A DNA stretch of 64,000 nucleotides from DASQFQ01 sp963805525 (GTDB lineage Bacteria; Actinomycetota; Thermoleophilia; Solirubrobacterales; Solirubrobacteraceae), in assembly GCA_963805525.1 (NCBI GenBank), contig CAWDUT010000005.1:124001-188000 (forward strand), in the 5' to 3' direction. This document shows positions 43,990-54,225 of the stretch, in pieces. Numbering within the stretch: position 1 is the stretch's first letter; each line of letters begins with the position of its first letter. Position numbers and translations under genes: made by a program. The notes beneath the pieces were generated by a model. The model was not told the origin of the DNA, made no database searches, and saw only the letters and a program-made list of their open reading frames with translations.

Positions 43990-44541
43990 ATGAGCGAGAT
44001 CGTGGAACGCACGCGCGAGGACCGGTTCGAGGAGCTGTTTCGTAAGCACTACCGCGCTGTCCGCGGCTACGCGCTCCGTCGCGCCCCCGGCGATCTCGCG
44101 CAAGACGTGGTGTCCGAGACGTTTCTGGTGGCCTGGCGCCGGCTCGACGACGTCCCCGACGACCCCCTCCCGTGGCTGTACGGCGTCGCGCGCCGGGTGC
44201 TGGCCAATCAGCGCCGCTCGGCCGATCGCGGCTCCGCCCTGGAGCGGAAGCTCGCCGACACCGCGACGAACGCGGTCGCGGTCGATCCCGATGAGAGCGC
44301 CGGCGAGGGCGAGGTCCTGCGCACGGCGCTCGCCCGGCTCTCGGAGCGTGATCGCGAGGCGCTGATGCTCGTCGCGTGGCACGAGCTGTCGGGCGCACGA
44401 GCGGCTCGCGCCGCCGGGTGCACGCGCGCCGCCTTCGCCGTCCGGCTGCACCGGGCGCGCGGCAGGCTCACCGCGCAATTGGACCTGCTGGACTCGCCGG
44501 TCGCTCCGGCGGTCAACTCGAAGTCGCTGGAGGTGCGCTGA
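43990..44541 (+). CDS. ECF-type RNA polymerase sigma factor
   Basis: 183 residues. Region 2 is FEELFRKHYRAVRGYALRRA then VVSETFLVAWRRLDDVP and LPWLYGVARRVLANQRRS; region 4 is LARLSERDREALMLVAWHEL then CTRAAFAVRLHRARGRL. The ATG at 43990 begins MSEIVERTREDRFEELF. The next gene starts one base inside the stop (TGATG) and encodes a membrane protein, the likely anti-sigma factor or output, which is broken by two frameshifts. This is the second sigma/membrane-protein pair in the window. Confidence 0.9.
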   Translation: MSEIVERTREDRFEELFRKHYRAVRGYALRRAPGDLAQDVVSETFLVAWRRLDDVPDDPLPWLYGVARRVLANQRRSADRGSALERKLADTATNAVAVDPDESAGEGEVLRTALARLSERDREALMLVAWHELSGARAARAAGCTRAAFAVRLHRARGRLTAQLDLLDSPVAPAVNSKSLEVR

Positions 44542-45474
44542 TGCGCGGGCACGACGAACTGATGGAGCGACTCGCCGCCGCCGACCCTGTGCGTGACCGC
44601 GAGCCGTTGACCCCCGAAGCCCAGCGTGAGGCCGACGCGATGCTCGCGCGGCTGCTCGCGACCCCGGTGACCGAGCCGCGGCGCTCGCGCTCTCGCGTGC
44701 GACCCCGAGCGCTGGCCGTCGCCGGCGCGGCCTGCGTCGCGCTGGCGGTCTTCGTCGCGATCAACCTGCTCGGCTCCAAGGCACCGGGACCGTCCGTGGT
44801 CGACCGCGCGGTGGCGGCGGTGACCCGCGGAGGCGTCTACCACGTCGTCGAGCGCATGACCGTCCGAGGCCCGGGCCAGCCCGCCGAGATCGACTCGGAG
44901 TCCTGGTACACGCACGACGGCCGCCTGCACCGCAAGGCGTTCACGAAGCGCGGCAGGAAGCGAAGCTGGCGGAGGAGTTCGCCGGCCGGCGACGCCCCGG
45001 TGGCTCGAGCGGCGCCGCGCTGCGCTGGGACCCCTCCTCGAACACGATCGAGGAGAGCGGGTTCGTCAACGGCGGCGGCGTGCCGTTCCTCGACCCCTTC
45101 ACGGATCCCGGCGAGCGGCTGCAGAAGCTCGAGAAGGGGGGAAGCTGCGCGTCGCCGGCACGACCACGGTCGACGGCAAGCGCGCCTATCGGCTGGTTTC
45201 GGGCAAGGTCCCCGTTGACAAGGACCAGGCCGAGGTCGAGATCGCCGTGGACGCGAAGACCTACCTCCCGCTCACGCAGCGCCTGACGCTGACGATGGCC
45301 GCCGGGCCGAAGGTCGTGGCCGTCACGCGCTACAGCGTCTACGAGCGGGTCGGGCTCAACGACAAGACCGAGCGGCGGCTCGCGCTCGACCGGCACCCGG
45401 GCGCGAAGTGCTCCGAGGGCGCGCACGAGCTCACGGAGAAGAGCCTCGGCTACCCGAACCCCTGTGCCAAGTAG
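44541..45474 (+). pseudogene. Sigma-associated membrane protein, two frameshifts
   Basis: Frame 1 (44541 to about 44950) reads MRGHDELMERLAAADPVRDR, a membrane segment (ALAVAGAACVALAVFVAINL) and an envelope domain. The protein then continues in another frame (QEAKLAEEFAG to ERLQKLEK), and in a third from about 45137 (GKLRVAGTTTVDGKRAYRLV to YPNPCAK, stop 45474). Each switch needs one missing base, the second in a G run at about 45135-45140. Restored, it is about 311 residues, like anti-sigma or CU044_5270-type proteins. Either true decay or homopolymer indels in the assembly. Confidence 0.75.
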
Positions 45475-45544
45475 GAGGACGCCGTGAGCTGAGGTACGGT
45501 CGGCTCGACGTCACGAACCACCCACCACTAAAGGGGCTGAGCGC

Positions 45545-46180
45545 GTGCACGACGAGTACCCAGTGCGGTTCGCCGTGGAGTATCCGGACCGCGACCTCAA
45601 CCGTCTGACGACGTTCTTCCGCATCTTCACGGTCATCCCGATCGCGATCGTGCTCGGCAGCATCGGCGGCTACTCGAGCAGCGGCTACCACGCCGACACG
45701 AGCACCACGTCGACGATCGTCGTCGGCGGGACCGGGCTGCTGTTCCTCCCGCCGCTGCTGATGATCCTCTTCCGCGAGAAGTACCCGCGCTGGTGGTTCG
45801 ACTGGAACCTCGAGCTCATGCGCTTCACCAACCGCGTCGGCACGTACTTCGCGCTGATGAGCGACCGCTACCCATCAACCGACGAGCACCAGTGGGTGAG
45901 CCTGGACATCACCTACCCCGACGCGGAGCGCGATCTCAACCGCTGGCTGCCGATCGTGAAGTGGCTGCTCGCGATCCCGCACTGGATCCTGCTCGGCTTT
46001 CTCTACATCGGGGCGTTCTTCGCGGTGGTCGCCGCGTGGTTCGCGATCCTCTTCACCGGCCGCTACCCGCGCGGGCTGTTCAGGTTCGTCGAGGGCGTCA
46101 CGCGCTGGCAGAACCGGGTCCTCGGCTACGCGGTGATCATGGCCACCGACCAGTACCCGCCGTTCCGGCTCGGCCCCTAG
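45545..46180 (+). CDS. DUF4389 membrane protein
   Basis: 211 residues. The pattern is DUF4389: PVRFAVEYPDRDLNRLTTFF, helices FRIFTVIPIAIVLGSIGG and TGLLFLPPLLMILF, then FTNRVGTYFALMSDRYPS, a helix pair in VKWLLAIPHWILLGFLYIGA, and NRVLGYAVIMATDQYPPF. The function is unknown. The GTG at 45545 has AAAGGGG about eight bases upstream, one of the few clear ribosome sites here. Confidence 0.82.
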   Translation: MHDEYPVRFAVEYPDRDLNRLTTFFRIFTVIPIAIVLGSIGGYSSSGYHADTSTTSTIVVGGTGLLFLPPLLMILFREKYPRWWFDWNLELMRFTNRVGTYFALMSDRYPSTDEHQWVSLDITYPDAERDLNRWLPIVKWLLAIPHWILLGFLYIGAFFAVVAAWFAILFTGRYPRGLFRFVEGVTRWQNRVLGYAVIMATDQYPPFRLGP

Positions 46181-46227
46181 CCGTTCGGCGCTTGACTTCG
46201 CCCCGCCGGATCTGGGAGCGTCGGCGC

Positions 46228-47522
46228 GTGACCAGGCGGGCTCGGTGGAAGTGGACGGCGGCAATGCTCGCGCCGCTGGCGCTCGTCGTCGGCCCTGCGA
46301 CGGCGCTGGGCGCCGCGCCAACGTGCAACGACATGGCCGTCAGCGTGCCGCACAACGCGGCCACGCCGATCTTCATCGACTGCACCGGCGGCACGGGCAC
46401 CGGGTCGCCGGATGTCCTCATCGCGACCAATCCGACGAAGGGCACGCTCAACCCGGTCGCCGGCGGCACGAGCACCGATCAGTGGGTCACCTACACGCCC
46501 AACGCCGGCCAGTCAGGCGCCGATTCGTTCCAGTACCGAGGCGTCTCGCCCGGGAGCGGCTCGGGCGGCAGCGACGAGGTCGGGCCGCTCCGGACGGTCG
46601 ACCTGCGCATCGGCGCCGGCACTGCGCCGGCGTGCGCGAACCTCTCGCAGAGCGTGCCGCAGGCCACGGCGACCAACCTCCGGCTGGTCTGCGCGTCGGG
46701 CGGCGACCCGATCGTCAGCTACTCGATCTCGAACTCGCCGGACCACGGCACGCTCAACACGACGAACCTCAACTCGGGGCTCGTCGCCTACACCTCGACC
46801 GCCGGCTTCTCCGGGGCGGACTTCTTCGGCTACCGCGCGACGAGCACGTGCGGCGCCGCGAGCTGCCAGTCGCCTGAGGCGACCTTCGACCTGACGGTCC
46901 TCAACCCGCAGCAGGGGCCGACCGGCCCGACCGGGCCCACTGGGCCGCAAGGTCCCCAGGGCCCGACCAGGGCCCCACGGGCCCCACGGGCCCCACGGGC
47001 CCCACGGGCCCCACGGGCCCCACGGGATCGACCGGCGCAACCGGTGACACCGGCGCGACGGGCGCAACCGGAGCCACGGGCGCGACCGGAGCCACCGGCG
47101 CGGCGGGGCAGAACGGCAAGGACGGCGCGGTCGTGAGCTTCGACCGCCTGGTCGTCGCGTCGTTCCTCGACTCCCTTACCGTCCGCCGCGGCAAGCCCGT
47201 GCTCGTGCGCTACGTCTCGACGACGAGCGCGCGCGTTGTGCTCGAGGTCTTCAAGGGCTCGCGCCGCGTGGCGGCGACCAGCGGGCGTGCCAAGGAAGGG
47301 CGCAACTCGATCCGCTGGAACGGCAAGGTGAGCCGCAAGGCCGCGACAGCCGGGCGCTACAAGCTCGTGCTCAAGGCCACCTCGGGCGCCCAGCTCGTGA
47401 CCGATCGCGCCAGCGTCCGGATCGTCGGCGGCAAGACGACCGCCAAGAAGAAGAAGTCGAGCGGCGGGGGCGGGACCACGAATCCCGGCAGCCCCGTCGT
47501 CGGCGGCGGCGACGACGGCTAA
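46228..47522 (+). pseudogene. Exported collagen-like protein, frameshifted before its GPT repeats
   Basis: Starts at GTG 46228 with a signal peptide (MLAPLALVVGPATALGAAPT). Two domains of about 95 residues, each with a TYTP/YTST-x-GxSGADxFxYR pattern, resemble Ig-like cadherin-type repeats. A collagen-like Gly-Pro-Thr/Gly-Ala-Thr region follows, then a C-terminal domain (FDRLVVASFLDSLTVRRGKP) and a Lys/Gly tail. The frame shifts by one missing base near 46967-46969; before it the text reads GPTGPTGPQGPQGPT and after it again GPTGPTG in the other frame. Restored length is about 431 residues. Probably a surface protein. Confidence 0.75.
46970..47023 (+). repeat. Six perfect tandem copies of the 9-mer GGGCCCCAC
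   Basis: Encodes Gly-Pro-Thr triplets in the restored frame. Copies are identical at the DNA level, so recent expansion or contraction is likely. Unit changes keep the frame. Confidence 0.92.
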
Positions 47523-47609
47523 GTCGCCAGCAGCACCGTCCGCACCGCGTCCGCGTAGGCCTGCAGCTCGGTCGTGCGGTCGGCCTGGCTGACCTTCTCC
47601 CCCGCGTCA

Positions 47610-48521
47610 TCAGAGCATCGGCGCCAGATCCTTTCCGATCAGCGCGACCATGTCGACGTCGGTGTGGAGCAGGTGCTGGCACATGACGCGCGCGAGGCCG
47701 GCGTCGCGGAACGTCGCGAGCTGCTCCGCCACCTCGTCGACGGTGCCGGCGATCCACGCCCCCGACAGCGACTCGCCGCGCTCCTCGAGCAGCCGCCGGC
47801 GCTCCTCGAACTCCGCCCGGTCGCGCCCCACGAGCACGCCGGTCATGAGCGAGAACGGGATCGGCTCGCGCCCTGCCGCCTCGCACGCGGCGTCGACGCG
47901 CGCCTTCATCGGCAGCAGCTCGTCGAGCGTGGCGAACGCGGTGTTGTACTCGTCCGCCCAGCGCGCGGCGAGCGCCGCCGCCCGCGGCCCGGCCTTGCCA
48001 CCCATGATCAGCGGCGGGTGCGGCGACTGCACCGGCTTCGGCTGCGCGTCGACCGCGTCGAGCGAGTAGTGCTCGCCCGCGAACGAGAACGGCGACTCGG
48101 TCCACTGACCGTGCACGATCTCGAGCTGCTCGGCGAGCATGTCCATCCGCACGCGCAACTCCGGGAACGGGAAGCCGTAAGCCGCGTGCTCGCGCTCGTT
48201 CCAGCCCGCGCCGAGCCCGAGCGAGACGCGCCCACCGGAGACGTGGTCGGCGGCCACGACGAGCTTCGCGACCTCGGACGGGTGGCGAAACGTGACCGGC
48301 GAGACCAGCGTGCCGAGCTGCAGCGCCGTCGTGCACGCGGCCAGGGCGTTGATCACGGCCCACGCGTCGAGCGAGCCGCGCTCGTCGACGCCGCCGAGGT
48401 TGAGGTGGTGGTCGGAGCGGAACAGCGCCGGGACGCCGTGCTCCTCGCAGGCGCGCGCGAGCGCGACCCACTCGGGCCACGTCACGCCCTCCTGGCCCTC
48501 GATCATCAGGCAGAGATCCAT
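47610..48521 (-). CDS. LLM-class F420-dependent oxidoreductase
   Basis: 303 residues with the luciferase-like TIM barrel: MDLCLMIEGQEGVTWPEWVA, VPALFRSDHHLNLGG, LGTLVSPVTFRHPSEVAKLV and RVSLGLGAGWNEREHAAYGF. The opening and the LGTLVSPVTFRHP block are typical of F420- rather than FMN-dependent members in actinobacteria. It would reduce or oxidise an unknown substrate with F420H2/F420. Between its stop and the collagen-like gene lie 87 bases that encode a short protein-like tail on the minus strand (TTELQAYADAVRTVLLAT) without a start, perhaps another remnant. Confidence 0.87.
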   Translation of the reverse strand: MDLCLMIEGQEGVTWPEWVALARACEEHGVPALFRSDHHLNLGGVDERGSLDAWAVINALAACTTALQLGTLVSPVTFRHPSEVAKLVVAADHVSGGRVSLGLGAGWNEREHAAYGFPFPELRVRMDMLAEQLEIVHGQWTESPFSFAGEHYSLDAVDAQPKPVQSPHPPLIMGGKAGPRAAALAARWADEYNTAFATLDELLPMKARVDAACEAAGREPIPFSLMTGVLVGRDRAEFEERRRLLEERGESLSGAWIAGTVDEVAEQLATFRDAGLARVMCQHLLHTDVDMVALIGKDLAPML

Positions 48522-48584
48522 GGCTGTCGATTTCAGCGCATCCCGTTCGTCTTATGCGGGACGATGCCCGCAAGGAGGACCCAC

Positions 48585-48938
48585 ATGAAGTACATGCTGC
48601 TCATCTACCAAGGCACCACCCCGCTGCCCCCCTCGCCCGAGTGGGACGCCCTGCCGAGCGAGAAGAAGCGCGAGATCTACGCCGCGTACGGGTCGCTCAA
48701 CGAGATCCCCGGCTACACGCCCGGCCAGCGGATGGACGGCGACACGGCCACCACCGTGCGCGTCGAGGACGGCCGCACGCTCGTCACCGACGGGCCGTTC
48801 GTGGAGCTCAAGGAGGCCGTCGGCGGCTACTGCTTCCTCGAGGCCGACAACATCGACGCCGCCATCGAGCTCGCCGGCAGGATCCCGGCGGCGGCCCTGG
48901 GCGGCGCGGTCGAGATCCGGCCGCTCGTGGAGCAATAG
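48585..48938 (+). CDS. YCII/DGPF-domain protein
   Basis: 117 residues with the DGPF motif in GRTLVTDGPFVELKEAVGGY, preceded by MKYMLLIYQGTTPLPPSPEW. DGPF proteins are regularly encoded next to ECF42 sigma factors, as here. Their role is unknown; they may carry the signal for, or respond to, the sigma factor. An AAGGAGG at 48572-48578 gives a strong ribosome site six bases before the ATG. The TAG stop overlaps the apparent beginning of the sigma factor. Confidence 0.9.
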   Translation: MKYMLLIYQGTTPLPPSPEWDALPSEKKREIYAAYGSLNEIPGYTPGQRMDGDTATTVRVEDGRTLVTDGPFVELKEAVGGYCFLEADNIDAAIELAGRIPAAALGGAVEIRPLVEQ

Positions 48939-50097
48939 CGATCCTCGACCAGGTCTTCCGCGAGCAATGGGGGCGCGTCCTCGCAGCGCTCATCGGCTAC
49001 CTCGGCGACTTCGACCTCGCCGAGGAGGCCGCGCAGGAGGCGTTCGCGATCGCCGCGGACCGCTGGCCGCGCGACGGCGTGCCGTCGAGCCCCGCCACGT
49101 GGCTGATCACGACGGCGCGCAACCGCGCCATCGACCGCCTCCGGCGCGAGCGCACGCTGGTCGAGAAGACGCGCCTGCTGGAGGTCCCCGAGGCCGCCGA
49201 GGACCCGATGGATGAGACGCCCTTCCCCGACGAGCGGCTCGAGCTCGTCTTCACCTGCTGCCACCCGGCGCTCTCCACCGAGGCCCAGGTCGCGCTGACG
49301 CTGCGCACGCTCGGCGGGCTGACCACGCCGGAGATCGCGCGCGCCTTCCTCGTCCCCGAGGCGACGATGGCGCAGCGGCTCGTGCGCGCGAAGAGGAAGA
49401 TCAAGGCGGCCGGCATCCCGTTCCGCGTCCCGCCGGACCACCTGCTGCCCGACCGGCTCGCCGCCGCGCTCGCGGTCGTCTACCTGATCTTCAACGAGGG
49501 CTACTCCGGCCGCGGCGACCTCAACGACGAGGCGCTGCGGCTCGGCCGCGCGCTCGTGGAGCTGATGCCCGACGAGCCCGAGGTCCACGGCCTGCTGGCG
49601 CTGATGCTGCTGCACGACGCTCGCCGCGAGGCGCGCTTCGCCGACGGGGAGCTCGTGCTGCTCGAGGACCAGGACCCGGCGCTGTGGGACGCGGAGGAGA
49701 TCGCGCGCGGCCGTGCGGCGCTCGACCGCGCGATCGCGCTGCGCGGCCGCGGGCCGTACGTGCTGCAAGCGGCGATCGCCTCGCTGCACGCCGACGAGCC
49801 GCGCGACTGGGCCGAGATCGCCGCGCTCTACGGCGAGCTCGCGCGCCTCACCGGCTCGCCGGTGGTCGAGCTGACCCGCGCGGTCGCGGTGGCCGAGAAC
49901 GAGGGGCCCGAGGCGGGCCTGCGCATCGTCGACGACCTGGAGCTGCCCGACTACCGCTACCTGCACGCCACCCGCGGCGAGCTGCTGCGGCGGCTCGGCC
50001 GCACCGGCGAGGCGCGCGCGGAGTACGAGCGCGCGCTGGCGCTCGTGCACGACGACGCCGAGCGCCGCCTGCTCGAGCGCCGGCTGGCGGCGCTCGC

Positions 50098-50101
<4 letters not shown>
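48935..50101 (+). CDS. ECF42-type sigma factor with C-terminal TPR-like extension
   Basis: 388 residues. Sigma region 2 is LAEEAAQEAFAIAADRWPRD and PATWLITTARNRAIDRLRRE; region 4 is STEAQVALTLRTLGGLTTPE then IARAFLVPEATMAQRLVRAK. A helical extension of about 200 residues, ending with TGEARAEYERALAL, is the ECF42 hallmark. There is no ATG, GTG or TTG near the expected start: the frame enters as ARGAIAILDQVFREQWGRVL. The best candidate is ATA at 48935, overlapping the DGPF stop as ATAG; ATC at 48941 is another. An assembly indel could have removed the real start. The gene overlaps the glucosidase gene (ATGA). Confidence 0.85.
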
Positions 50102-51523
<1,422 letters not shown>

Positions 51524-51534
<11 letters not shown>

Positions 51535-52372
51535 CCGGCGCCGGGTCGACCGCGGCGCCGCGCAAGCGCAGCTCGAAGTGCAGGTGCGGGCCGGTCGCGC
51601 GGCCGGTCGCGCCGACGCGACCGAGCAACGCGCCCGCCGCCACGCACTGGCGGCGGCGGACGGAGATCTTCGACAGGTGCGCGTACCAGCTCGTCATGCC
51701 GAGCGTGTGGCGCAGGACGACGAGCTTGCCGTAGCCGCCGGTATCGCGGTGGGCGACCTCGACGCACCCGGCCGCACCGGCGTACACCGGCCGCCCGTCC
51801 GGTGAGACGAGGTCGAGCCCGGGGTGGAACGTGTTGCCGCGCGGGCCGAAGCCGTCGCCCACCGGGTCGGGGACCGGCCGCAGGAAGCGCAGCGGCGAGC
51901 GCGCCGGCGAGCGGCGCAGCGCGGCGAGCGTGCCGGCGCCGGCGACGCCGTCGGCGGACAACCCGGCCCACGTCTGGAAGCGCCGCAGCGCGGCGTCGGT
52001 GCGGGCGCCGAGGCCGCCGTCGAACGTGCCGGACGGGAAGCCGTGGGTGGCGAGCAGGAACTGCAGGCCGGCAACGTCCCACCCGCGCGCGTTGAGCGCG
52101 AGCGGCCGGCTGCCGAGCCGCGGGCGGCCGCGGCGGCCGAGCGCGCGGCGCGTCTGCGGCCCCACGACGCCGTCGGCGGGCAGGCCGCGGCGGCGCTGGA
52201 GGCGCCGCACGGCCGCGGCGGTGGCGGGCCCGGCGACGCCGTCGACCGTGCCCGCGTAGAAGCCGCGGGCGCGCAGCGCGACCTGCAGGGCGGCGACGTT
52301 CGCGGAGGCGGCCGACGCCGCCGCGGGGGCGCCGAGGGCGAAGAGGGCAAGTAAGACCAGAAAGCGGACCAC
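51524..52372 (-). CDS. M23-family endopeptidase with two peptidoglycan-binding domains
   Basis: 282 residues: a signal peptide (FLVLLALFALGAPAAASAAS), two PG_binding_1 modules (VAALQVALRARGFYAGTVDG and VAGLQFLLATHGFPSGTFDG), then a LytM/M23 domain with GNTFHPGLDLVS, SWYAHLS and GPHLHFELR holding the zinc His and Asp residues. It probably cuts peptide cross-links in the wall. The GTG at 52372 is chosen because a TAGGCT box (52378-52383) lies five bases upstream; a TTG at 52408 is an alternative. It is divergent from the glycoamylase-like gene. Confidence 0.9.
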
Positions 52373-52410
52373 ACCCAAGCCTACGGCGGTTCGCGCACCC
52401 CACGGCAAGG

Positions 52411-54192
52411 ATGGGCGTGATGTTGCAGGCCCTGCGGGGTAGGCGGAGTCAGGTGAGGGGGAGGCTGATCGCGGGTCTGGGGCTGCTCGTCGTGCTGCTG
52501 GCGGCGGCGCCGGCGCAGGCGAAGACGGATCCGCTCGAGCGCTACGCGCGGGGCACGTGGGCGTCGATGGTCGCGATGACCGACGAGCACACCGGGCTGC
52601 CCGCCGACTTCGTGGACAAGCACGGCACGCGCAGCACGCCGACCTCCCCGACCAACATCGGCGCCTACCTGTGGAGCGCGGTCGCGGCCGAGCGGCTGGG
52701 AATCATCGGCCACCGCGAGGCGGTCGCGCGGCTCGCCCGCACGATCGGGACGCTCGAGACGATGGAGCGCGGCAACGCCGGCCAGTACTTCAACTGGTAC
52801 GACATCCGCGACGGCTCGATCTCGCCGACCTCGCCCGGCGGCGACCCCGCAACGCCGTGGCTGTCGTCGGTCGACAACGGCTGGCTGGCGGTCGGCCTGC
52901 GGATCGTCGCGAGCCGTGAGCCGGAGCTGCGCACGCGCGCGCAGGCGCTGTTCGATTCGATGGACTTCGGCTTCTACTACCGCCCCGACAGGAACCAGAT
53001 CCTGTTCAACTACGCGCCGTCGAGCACCGACCCGCCGCCGTGCTGCTACGACACGATCGTCTCCGAGAGCCGGATCGCGAGCTACGTCGGGATCGAGAAG
53101 GGCGAGCTCCCCGCGCGCCAGTACTACGGGCCGTTCCGCGCGTTCGAGAACAACTGCGGGATCGAGACCAAGCCGGTCGGCTACACGCGCTCGTACTTCG
53201 GCGAGTCGGTGTTCGACGGCGCGTTGCCCTTCGCGGGGATGCGGGTGACGCCGTCGTGGGGCGGCAGCATGTTCGAGGCGTTGATGCCCGCGCTGTTCGT
53301 GCCCGAGGAGCGCTGGGGCCCCGGCAGCTGGGGCGAGAACCATCCGCTCACCGTGCAGGCGCAGATCCACCACGGGCTGCGCGAGGCCGGCTACGGCTAC
53401 TGGGGCTTCTCCCCCGCCAACGTGCCCGAGGGCGGCTACGACGTCTACGGCGTCGACGGGATCGGGATGAACCCCGACGGCAACCCGTCGAACGAGGACA
53501 AGACGCTGATCGACCACGGCTACCCCGCCACCGCGACCTGCCCCGAGCGCCCGGCCAAGCCCGACCCGCCGCAGTCGGCGTACACGAACGGCGTCGTCAC
53601 GCCGCACGCCTCCTTCCTCGCCCTGCGCTACGCGCCGCGCCAGGCGCTCGCCAACCTCGGCAGGCTCGAGCGGAACTTCCGGGGCCTGTACGGCAAGTGG
53701 GGCTTCCGCGACACCGTCAACGTCGGCAGCGGCCACGTCTCCGACTTCTATCTCTCGCTCGACCAGGGGATGATCATGGCCGCGCTCGGCAACGCGCTCG
53801 GCGGTGACGTGCTGCGCCACGCCTACGTGACCCGCGCGACCGAGCAGAAGCTGCGCCCGCTGCTGGGCGTCGAGGAGTTCAACGACTCCCCGCGCGGCTG
53901 CACGATCACCGGCACACCCGGCCCCGACCACCTGCGCGGTACGCGCGGCGCCGACGTCATCTGCGGCCTCGGCGGCGACGACCGGATCGACGGCCGCGGA
54001 GGCGACGACGCGATCTTCGGCGACGCGGGGCGCGACCGGCTGGAGGGCGGCGACGGGGCGGACACGCTGTACGGCGGCGAGGGCGACGACCGCCTGTCCG
54101 GCGGCGGCGGCGAGGACGTGCTCTCCGGCGGCCCCGGAGCCGACCGGCTCGACGGCGGCCGAGGCCAGGACACCGAGGAGCAAGGCGCCTGA
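52411..54192 (+). CDS. Exported glycoamylase-like (PF10091/GH144-type) protein with RTX repeats
   Basis: 593 residues: a signal peptide (IAGLGLLVVLLAAAPAQA), a catalytic part from TSPTNIGAYLWSAVAAERLG through SVDNGWLAVGLRIVA, FGESVFDGALPFAGMRVTPS, ALMPALFVPE and YGYWGFSP, matching the glycoamylase-like family that contains beta-1,2-glucanases, then about 90 residues of nonapeptide RTX repeats such as GLGGDDRIDGRGGDDAIFGD that bind calcium. RTX tails usually serve export by type I systems or folding outside the cell. ATG 52420 may be the true start, since AAGG at 52407-52410 fits it better. Ends in a palindromic terminator. Confidence 0.85.
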   Translation: MGVMLQALRGRRSQVRGRLIAGLGLLVVLLAAAPAQAKTDPLERYARGTWASMVAMTDEHTGLPADFVDKHGTRSTPTSPTNIGAYLWSAVAAERLGIIGHREAVARLARTIGTLETMERGNAGQYFNWYDIRDGSISPTSPGGDPATPWLSSVDNGWLAVGLRIVASREPELRTRAQALFDSMDFGFYYRPDRNQILFNYAPSSTDPPPCCYDTIVSESRIASYVGIEKGELPARQYYGPFRAFENNCGIETKPVGYTRSYFGESVFDGALPFAGMRVTPSWGGSMFEALMPALFVPEERWGPGSWGENHPLTVQAQIHHGLREAGYGYWGFSPANVPEGGYDVYGVDGIGMNPDGNPSNEDKTLIDHGYPATATCPERPAKPDPPQSAYTNGVVTPHASFLALRYAPRQALANLGRLERNFRGLYGKWGFRDTVNVGSGHVSDFYLSLDQGMIMAALGNALGGDVLRHAYVTRATEQKLRPLLGVEEFNDSPRGCTITGTPGPDHLRGTRGADVICGLGGDDRIDGRGGDDAIFGDAGRDRLEGGDGADTLYGGEGDDRLSGGGGEDVLSGGPGADRLDGGRGQDTEEQGA

Positions 54193-54208
54193 AGGGGTCA
54201 GACCCCTT
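54192..54208. terminator. Palindrome AAGGGGTCAGACCCCTT
   Basis: A perfect 8-bp inverted repeat around one base, beginning at the last base of the stop codon and lying between convergent genes. It could end transcription in either direction or be a REP-like dispersed unit. The following 17 bases hold no gene. Confidence 0.5.
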
Positions 54209-54225
54209 GAGGGGGGTCGAGGGTT

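Noticed and set aside
44539..45474. Selenocysteine (in-frame TGA) as the cause of the broken genes
   Set aside because: The breaks change reading frame and are not in-frame TGA codons; no SECIS-like context is apparent.
46970..47023. CRISPR or phase-variable frame switch from the 9-mer array
   Set aside because: Units have no spacers and encode Gly-Pro-Thr; the unit length is a multiple of three, so slippage alone cannot change frame.
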